From the NCBI GenBank assembly GCA_041905785.1, contig JAYRKJ010000013.1, positions 107,055 through 171,054 of the forward strand: 64,000 nt of DNA, given 5' to 3'. Below, piece by piece: positions 58,893-64,000 of this stretch. Both the position numbers and the translations under genes were made by a program. Every line of letters begins with the position of its first letter. Position 1 is the stretch's first letter. The notes below the pieces were generated by a model that saw only the letters and a list, made by a program, of their open reading frames with translations, made no database searches and was not told the origin of the DNA. The DNA comes from Roseateles_B sp041905785. Its GTDB lineage: Bacteria > Pseudomonadota > Gammaproteobacteria > Burkholderiales > Burkholderiaceae_C.

Positions 58893-59471
58893 ATGCCTCA
58901 TCTGCCGCCCGTCACCAAAGCCTTCATGCTGGCTTGCGTGGGCTTTTACTGCCTGTTCATCCTGGTGCCTGAATGGCAGTACTGGCTGGCACTGTGGCCC
59001 CTGTCCAGCGGCAACTTCATGCCCTGGCAGATGGTCAGCTACGCCTTCCTGCATGGTGATGCCATGCACCTGTTCTTCAACATGCTGGGCCTGTGGATGT
59101 TCGGCTCCGAGCTGGAACTGGTCTTCGGACAGCGCCGCTATCTGCAATTGCTGGCGGCCTCCACGCTCAGCGCGGCAGCCATGCAGCTGCTGTTCACAGC
59201 AGCCATCGGCTCCTTTGCCCCCACGGTCGGCGCATCGGGCGCGCTCTTCGGTCTGCTGCTCGGTTTCGGCATGCTCTTTCCGGACCGCATGATCATGCCC
59301 CTGTTCCCGCCCATCCCCATGAAGGCCAAGGTCTTCGTGGCCGTGTTCGGTGCGCTGGAGCTGCTACTGGGCCTCAGCGGAGGCAGCGGTGTCGCGCACT
59401 TCGCCCACCTGGGCGGCATGATCGGCGCCTGGCTGCTGATCAACAACTGGCGCAAGGGCCGTCGGAGCTGA
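58893..59471 (+). CDS. Rhomboid-family intramembrane serine protease
   Basis: 192 residues from the ATG at 58893. Six membrane segments. The rhomboid signature is intact: WQMVSYAFLHGDAMHLFFNM, an FGSELELVFG loop, the catalytic Ser in GASGALFGLL and the His in FAHLGGMIGAW. It cleaves membrane proteins within the bilayer. It is short, without cytosolic domains, like the core GlpG fold. The inverted copy of the 11-mer TCAGGTCTTGC (58875-58885) lies just before the start. Confidence 0.9.
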   Translation: MPHLPPVTKAFMLACVGFYCLFILVPEWQYWLALWPLSSGNFMPWQMVSYAFLHGDAMHLFFNMLGLWMFGSELELVFGQRRYLQLLAASTLSAAAMQLLFTAAIGSFAPTVGASGALFGLLLGFGMLFPDRMIMPLFPPIPMKAKVFVAVFGALELLLGLSGGSGVAHFAHLGGMIGAWLLINNWRKGRRS

Positions 59472-59479
59472 GGCCGGCT

Positions 59480-60364
59480 TCAGCGTCCGGCCAGAAGGCC
59501 CGCGCGCACGTCGGCGTACCGCAGGCGCAAACCAAGTTCCCGCTTCATGCGCTCGTTGCTCAGGCGGCGCGATTCCGCCATGAAGCTCAGCTGCATGGGC
59601 GACAGCTGCCGCTGCGCCTGCGCCCAGCTGATGCGTGCAGGCCGCGGCAGGCCGCAGAGATCCGCCGCGAGGTCGAAGTACTCGCCCATGCGCAGCTGGG
59701 TGTCGTCGCAGGCATTGAAGGCGCGCCCGGCCGGCGCACGCAGCAAAGCCCGCAGGCAGACGCGGGCCAGATCGTCGGCATGGATGTGGTTGGTGTACAC
59801 GTCGTCGGCCGCGTCCAGCACCGGCGTGCCGCGCGCCAGGCGCTCGCGGGGATGCCCACCCTCGCGGTCCCAGGCATAGATGCCGGGCACGCGCAGCAGG
59901 CTCACATGCGCACCCGTCTCGCGGCCAAAGCTGCGCACCAGCCTTTCGGCATCGACCCGGCGCTGCGCCCGCTCCGATCGAGGGCGCAGCGGGGCCGTCT
60001 CATCCAGCCAGGCGCCCCGCGCATCGCCGTAGACCCCCGTGGTGCCGGCATAGACCAGCACCTGCGGCGGCGCCGCGCGGCGCAGGGCCTGCAGCAGGCG
60101 GCGGGTCCGCAGGTCCTGCGCACCGCTGGCCTGCGGCGGCGCCAGGTGCAGCACATGGGTGGCCAGGCCGGCCAGGCGGCGCAGGCTGCACGCATCATCC
60201 AGATTGCCGGCCAAGGGGATGGCCCCGGCCGCCCGCAGCGCTGCTCGCCGCGACGGCGACGAACTCAGCGCATAGACCTGCCAGGCCCGCGGGACCAGGC
60301 GCAGCACGCGCAGCCCGACGTCACCGCAACCAATGATCAGCAAACGGGGCAGGCTTGAGGACAT
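59480..60364 (-). CDS. NAD(P)-dependent epimerase/dehydratase-like protein (YeeZ-type)
   Basis: 294 residues. Atypical SDR fold with the dinucleotide-binding motif IIGCGDVGLRVLRL near the N-terminus and GTTGVYGD where extended SDRs carry the active-site Tyr region. The usual Tyr-x-x-x-Lys is not evident, as in YeeZ relatives. Substrate is unknown. It is convergent with the rhomboid gene (8 bp between stops) and divergent from the ferredoxin-reductase gene. Confidence 0.82.
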   Translation of the reverse strand: MSSSLPRLLIIGCGDVGLRVLRLVPRAWQVYALSSSPSRRAALRAAGAIPLAGNLDDACSLRRLAGLATHVLHLAPPQASGAQDLRTRRLLQALRRAAPPQVLVYAGTTGVYGDARGAWLDETAPLRPRSERAQRRVDAERLVRSFGRETGAHVSLLRVPGIYAWDREGGHPRERLARGTPVLDAADDVYTNHIHADDLARVCLRALLRAPAGRAFNACDDTQLRMGEYFDLAADLCGLPRPARISWAQAQRQLSPMQLSFMAESRRLSNERMKRELGLRLRYADVRAGLLAGR

Positions 60365-60577
60365 GGAGCTCGGCAGGAAAAACAGCGTGGAAAACTGCTG
60401 GGGAAGCAGCGAGGGCTATGGCCGCGACGAAGCCCGTGGCGAGCAGGCCCGAAAGGCCGGCTCGCGCAGAGCCAGGCGGCCTCGCCCCTGCTCAGGCAAA
60501 ATACTGACCCAGTGTACGGCCCGCCCGCCGATGTCTCGGTGCGTGACGGGCCGCTTTTTCGCCTCAAACATTCCACC

Positions 60578-61615
60578 ATGAACTTCCAGATCACCGTCCA
60601 GCCCAGTGGCCGCGAATTTGCCGTCGAACGCGATGAAACCCTGCTCGGCGCGGCCATCCGCCAGGGCATCGGCCTGCCCTACGGCTGCAAGGACGGCGCC
60701 TGCGGCTCCTGCAAGAGCAAGCTGCTGGAAGGCCGCGTGATCCATGGCGCCCACCAGAGCAAGGCCCTGAGCGCCGAGGAAGAGGCTCAGGGACTGGTCC
60801 TCACCTGCTGCGCCACGCCGCAGACCGACTGCGTGCTGGAAGCCCGCACCGTGCCCGGCGCCGGCGAGTTCCCCGTGCTGAAGCTGCCCAGCCGCGTGAT
60901 GAGCATCGAGAAGCCTGCGCCCGATGTGGCCGTGGTCCGCCTGCAGCTGGCCGCCAACCAGAACTTCCAGTTCCACGCCGGCCAGTACGTGGAATTCATC
61001 CTGCGCGACGGCGCGCGCCGCAGCTACTCCATGGCCAATGCGCCCCACAACCTGGGCACGCCTGCCGCCATCGAGCTGCACATCCGCCACATGCCCGGCG
61101 GCAAGTTCACCGACCATGTCTTCGGCGCACTGAAGGAGAAGGACATCCTGCGCATGGAAGGCCCCTTCGGCAGCTTCTTCCTGCGCGAGGACAGCGACAA
61201 GCCCATCGTTCTGCTGGCCAGCGGCACCGGTTTCGCGCCCATCAAGGCCATCCTGGAGCGCATCCAGCACCTGGGGCTGACGCGGCCGGTGCACCTGTAC
61301 TGGGGCTGCCGCAGCAAGGCGGACCTCTACCTGCACGACTGGGCGGCGCAGACGGCAGGGCAGATGCCGACGCTGCGCTACATCCCGGTGCTGTCCGAGC
61401 CCAAGCCGCAAGACGCCTGGACGGGCCGCACCGGCTTCGTCCACGAGGCGGTGATGGCCGATCTGCCCGACCTCAGTGGCTTCCAGGTCTACGCCTGCGG
61501 CGCGCCCATCATGGTGGAAAGCGCCCAGCGCGACTTCGCGGCCCGCTGCGGGCTGCCGGCGGATGAGTTCTACGCCGACGCCTTCACCTCAGAGGCTGAC
61601 AAGCACGGCGGCTGA
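60578..61615 (+). CDS. 2Fe-2S ferredoxin-type flavin reductase (CDP-6-deoxy-delta-3,4-glucoseen reductase-like)
   Basis: 345 residues from the ATG at 60578. N-terminal plant-type ferredoxin domain with cluster Cys in GCKDGACGSCKSKLL and the fourth in LTCCATP. The FAD-binding domain follows (GQYVEFIL, RRSYSMANAP), then the NAD-binding domain (LLASGTGFAPIKAIL, VYACGAP). The architecture equals AscD-like or phenol-hydroxylase-type reductases, which pass electrons from NAD(P)H through FAD to the 2Fe-2S centre. No CDP-sugar genes lie nearby, so the true partner is unknown. Confidence 0.9.
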   Translation: MNFQITVQPSGREFAVERDETLLGAAIRQGIGLPYGCKDGACGSCKSKLLEGRVIHGAHQSKALSAEEEAQGLVLTCCATPQTDCVLEARTVPGAGEFPVLKLPSRVMSIEKPAPDVAVVRLQLAANQNFQFHAGQYVEFILRDGARRSYSMANAPHNLGTPAAIELHIRHMPGGKFTDHVFGALKEKDILRMEGPFGSFFLREDSDKPIVLLASGTGFAPIKAILERIQHLGLTRPVHLYWGCRSKADLYLHDWAAQTAGQMPTLRYIPVLSEPKPQDAWTGRTGFVHEAVMADLPDLSGFQVYACGAPIMVESAQRDFAARCGLPADEFYADAFTSEADKHGG

Positions 61616-61713
61616 GCCCCGTGGCGCGGCGAGAAGGCCTGCCCAATGCACGCCGCGCGCTCTGCGCCCGCCAGGCCGGCGAGCGCCCGCGTCGTGGCCT
61701 CATACTTGCCCTC

Positions 61714-62448
61714 ATGAAGCACTTCCCGCCGCCCTACGTCAGTGCCGCCCAGTTTGAAGATCGCCTGCGCGAGCTGGGCGCCGCCGTCATCGCGCCCGAT
61801 GATCTGTGCCACTGGGCCGGCGTGCAGGCCAGGGATCTGCAGGCCATGACGCCCTACTGGGACGAGTTGCCGCCCGACACCTATCTGCGCGACGGCGGAC
61901 GCTACCGCTTCCGCCGCCATGGCAGCTTCATCGCCGAGGCCGGCCAGCTCCGGCAGCAGCCTCATCGCGCCCATTGGCAGCCGCTGGACTACAACGCCCT
62001 GCACGGCGGCCTGGAGCGCTGGTTCGCCCCCATCCAGCCGGCATTGGCCGCCCAGCCCGCCTGGGAGACCCTGCTCCTGCGCCTGGCGCGCACCGCCGAC
62101 ACGCTCAAGGGTGCCCAGCCCTGGTTCATCGAGACCCACCAGTTCCGCATCGACACCACCGACGGCATCGGGCGTCCGACGCCAGAAGGCGCGCACCGCG
62201 ATGGCGTGGACCTGGTGGCCGTCTTCTTGATCAGCCGCGTCGGCATCAAGGGGGGCGAGTCCCGCGTCTTCGAGGCCGACGGCCCGCGCGGCGAACGCTT
62301 CACCCTGCAGGCGCCCTGGACCCTGCTGCTGCTGGACGACGAACGCGTGATCCACGAGACCACGCCCATCCAGCCCGCGGCCGAGCACGGCCATCGCGAC
62401 ACCCTGGTCGTGACCCTGCGCCGCGGCGGCTTCCAGGACCCGGCCTGA
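61714..62448 (+). CDS. 2-oxoglutarate/Fe(II) dioxygenase, amino-acid-hydroxylase-like
   Basis: 244 residues from the ATG at 61714. It matches the 2OG-Fe dioxygenase family typified by L-isoleucine 4-hydroxylase (IDO/BsmB-like). Fe ligands are His and Asp in EGAHRDGVDLVAVFLI and the distal His in VIHETTPI. The Arg that binds 2-oxoglutarate is probably in HRDTLVVTLRRGG. Family members hydroxylate free aliphatic amino acids. Its position before a leucine-dehydrogenase-type gene makes a branched-chain amino acid substrate plausible. Confidence 0.83.
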   Translation: MKHFPPPYVSAAQFEDRLRELGAAVIAPDDLCHWAGVQARDLQAMTPYWDELPPDTYLRDGGRYRFRRHGSFIAEAGQLRQQPHRAHWQPLDYNALHGGLERWFAPIQPALAAQPAWETLLLRLARTADTLKGAQPWFIETHQFRIDTTDGIGRPTPEGAHRDGVDLVAVFLISRVGIKGGESRVFEADGPRGERFTLQAPWTLLLLDDERVIHETTPIQPAAEHGHRDTLVVTLRRGGFQDPA

Positions 62449-62652
62449 GAGGATCGGCCCTGGGATGCGCGGCATGCATCACGGCATGCCGAATGCTTGT
62501 GCTTTGACGAAGGCGCACGAAGGCCTTCACCTCTACACTCTCGGCCCAGCGCGGTCACGAGCCGCGCTCCGTCGGCGCCTCGTCGCCTGGACTGGGCTGA
62601 TCCAGACAGGCGGGCGCTTTTCCCCCTCTCGCATCACAAGTGCAAGCACGCC

Positions 62653-63747
62653 ATGTCTGACCTCGTCCGCGCCCTGACCGAATCGCCGGCCTCCATCCCC
62701 TCCTCCCTCTTCGGCCTGCCCGACCAGCCCGCTCACGAGCGCGTGCTCTTCGCCACCGACGAGCAGACCGGCCTGAAGACCATCCTGGCCGTGCACAGCA
62801 CCGCCCGCGGCCCTGCCTTCGGCGGCTGCCGCTTCTGGACTTACGACAACGAGCTGGCGGCACTGAACGACGCGCTGCGCCTGTCGCAAGGCATGAGCCT
62901 CAAGAACGCCCTGGCCAACCTGCCTTTTGGCGGTGGCAAGGCCGTGATCATCAAGCCGGCCGGCGACTTCGACCGCCCCGCTCTGTTCGCCGCCTTCGGC
63001 CGCGCCGTGGCCTCGCTCAACGGCGCCTACATCACCGCTGAAGACGTGGGCACCACCACCGCCGACATGCGCGTGGTGCAGCAGCACACCCAGTACGTCA
63101 GCGGCATCCCGCGCGAGGGCGCATTCGGCGGCGACCCCAGCCCCAAGACCGCCTGGGGCGTGTTCGTCTCCATCGACGAGGGCGTCAAGCGCGTGCTCGG
63201 CCGCAGCTCCCTGGAAGGCGTGACCGTGGCCCTGCAGGGCCTGGGCGCCGTGGGCTGGCATCTGGCCGAGTTCCTGCATAAGGCCGGCGCGCAGTTGGTC
63301 GTGGCCGACGTCAACGCCGACAAGGTCGCACGTGCCCAGGCCGAACTGAAGGCTCGCGCCGTGAGCGTCAACGAGATCCTGTCGGTGCAGGCCGATGTGC
63401 TGGCGCCCTGCGCACTGGGCGCGGTGCTGAATGCCCAGAGCATTCCCGCCATCCAGGCCAAGCTGATCGCAGGCGCCGCCAACAACCAGCTGGCCACGGT
63501 GGCCGACGGCGATGCGCTGCAGGCCCGCGGCATCACCTACCTGCCGGACTACCTGGTCAACGCTGGCGGCATCGTCAGCGTGGCCCGCGAGTTCCGCAAC
63601 GAGGGCGAAGAGTCCAAGGTGATGGCCGAGGTCGGCGAGATCCGTGGCCGCGTGGCCGAGCTGCTGGAGCGCGTCAAGGTCTCTGGCAACACGCCCGGCC
63701 GCGAAGCCGACGCCTGGGCCCGCTCCAAACTCGTGAAGCCGGTTTGA
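62653..63747 (+). CDS. Leucine-dehydrogenase-type Glu/Leu/Phe/Val dehydrogenase
   Basis: 364 residues from the ATG at 62653, the length of leucine dehydrogenase (Ldh/Bcd), shorter than glutamate dehydrogenases (~410-450). Catalytic Lys in PFGGGKAVI, Asp in TAEDVGTTTADM, and a Rossmann NAD-binding domain with ALQGLGAVGWHLAEFL. It reversibly deaminates branched-chain amino acids to 2-oxoacids with NAD. Two small hairpins (63761-63773, 63774-63785) and a REP-like element follow the stop. Confidence 0.92.
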   Translation: MSDLVRALTESPASIPSSLFGLPDQPAHERVLFATDEQTGLKTILAVHSTARGPAFGGCRFWTYDNELAALNDALRLSQGMSLKNALANLPFGGGKAVIIKPAGDFDRPALFAAFGRAVASLNGAYITAEDVGTTTADMRVVQQHTQYVSGIPREGAFGGDPSPKTAWGVFVSIDEGVKRVLGRSSLEGVTVALQGLGAVGWHLAEFLHKAGAQLVVADVNADKVARAQAELKARAVSVNEILSVQADVLAPCALGAVLNAQSIPAIQAKLIAGAANNQLATVADGDALQARGITYLPDYLVNAGGIVSVAREFRNEGEESKVMAEVGEIRGRVAELLERVKVSGNTPGREADAWARSKLVKPV

Positions 63748-63760
63748 TTGACCACCCCTA

Positions 63761-63785
63761 CCCGCTTCGCGGGCCCCTCAAGGGG
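63761..63785 (+). terminator. Two adjacent hairpins after the leucine-dehydrogenase-type gene
   Basis: CCCGCTTCGCGGG (63761-63773) with a TTC loop and CCCCTCAAGGGG (63774-63785) lie 14-38 bp after the stop codon. No T-run follows. Confidence 0.45.
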
Positions 63786-63786
63786 C

Positions 63787-64000
63787 AAGCCCGTAGGCCC
63801 GGCAGAGCCGGATCCTCGGGCTTCGTGCGGGGGGCCGAGTGGCTACGCCACCGGCCGTCTCGGCACGGCGGGGAACTCTCCTGGCATGTACTAGTCGGCC
63901 AGTGGCGCAGCCATGAGGCCGCCCCAGCGAAGCCCGAGGATCCAGCGCTGCCGGGCCTACGGGCTTCGTGCGGGGGCCGAGTGGCTACGCCATCGGCCGT
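63787..64000. repeat. REP-like repeat cluster at the right edge
   Basis: AAGCCCGTAGGCC...CTCGGGCTT (63787-63823) recurs inverted at 63930-63966, and the 38-bp stretch after the first copy (63821-63858, CTTCGTGCGGGG ... CGGCCGT) recurs directly at 63964-64000, so the cluster probably continues past the window. A third diverged copy lies at 34409-34441. No coding signal is seen between the copies. Confidence 0.75.

Overview
The window is 64 kb of very GC-rich bacterial DNA. The gene content fits a betaproteobacterium of the order Burkholderiales, near Rubrivivax, Leptothrix or Roseateles. The signs are feoA-feoB, a PrsT-type PEP-CTERM TPR lipoprotein, sbcB, a 303-residue CysM, mrcA, a 325-residue guaC and palindromic intergenic repeats. 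The placement is inferred from gene content and codon bias, not from a marker-gene tree.

Region 1 (1-17011, all + strand) is the unusual part. The C-terminal end of a SARP/BTAD transcription activator is followed by a 207-bp gap. That gap carries four exact GTGATG repeats at an 11-bp period (562-605), preceded by two ATCAC half-sites at the same period. Twelve tightly packed, often overlapping genes follow: a small WRG-type domain protein; a 1419-residue protein with three separate peptidase domains (YiiX-like Cys/His, V8/trypsin-like, CHAP-like); four paralogues of a family I cannot name; two small proteins with a Trypco2-like strand pattern; a cytosolic subtilisin; and four further uncharacterised proteins. 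None has a signal peptide. I read it as one SARP-controlled, peptidase-centred intracellular system, possibly for conflict or defence. It is the best candidate here for an undescribed system.

Region 2 (17012-20605) is a compositionally distinct patch on the - strand. It holds an OmpA-like periplasmic protein, a small protein whose N-terminus looks like an IS256-family transposase remnant, a parvulin/TonB-C fusion and a small lipoprotein. It looks like acquired or remodelled DNA.

Region 3 (20606-31333, - strand) is a long nucleoside and nucleotide operon. A BMP-type ABC importer leads into cdd, purine nucleoside phosphorylase, deoC and deoA, then trmB, coaBC and dut. Imported nucleosides are deaminated or phosphorolysed, and deoxyribose-5-phosphate is fed to DeoC.

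Region 4 (31334-64000) is mostly core genome: a GC-rich minisatellite, Fur-box-preceded feoA-feoB, prsT with a TTG start, sbcB, an S9 peptidase, mrcA, an S41 peptidase-like protein, a FabH-like synthase, guaC, an OafA-type acyltransferase, a CocE-type hydrolase, valS, a degenerate 2-hydroxyacid dehydrogenase, galU, tusA-like, cysM, tRNA-Leu(CAA), a rhomboid protease, an epimerase-like protein, a ferredoxin-type reductase, a 2OG-Fe dioxygenase and a leucine-dehydrogenase-type enzyme. Repeats include a 172-bp imperfect palindrome beside cysM, REP-like GC-rich elements after feoB and at the right edge, and four copies of the 11-mer TCAGGTCTTGC.
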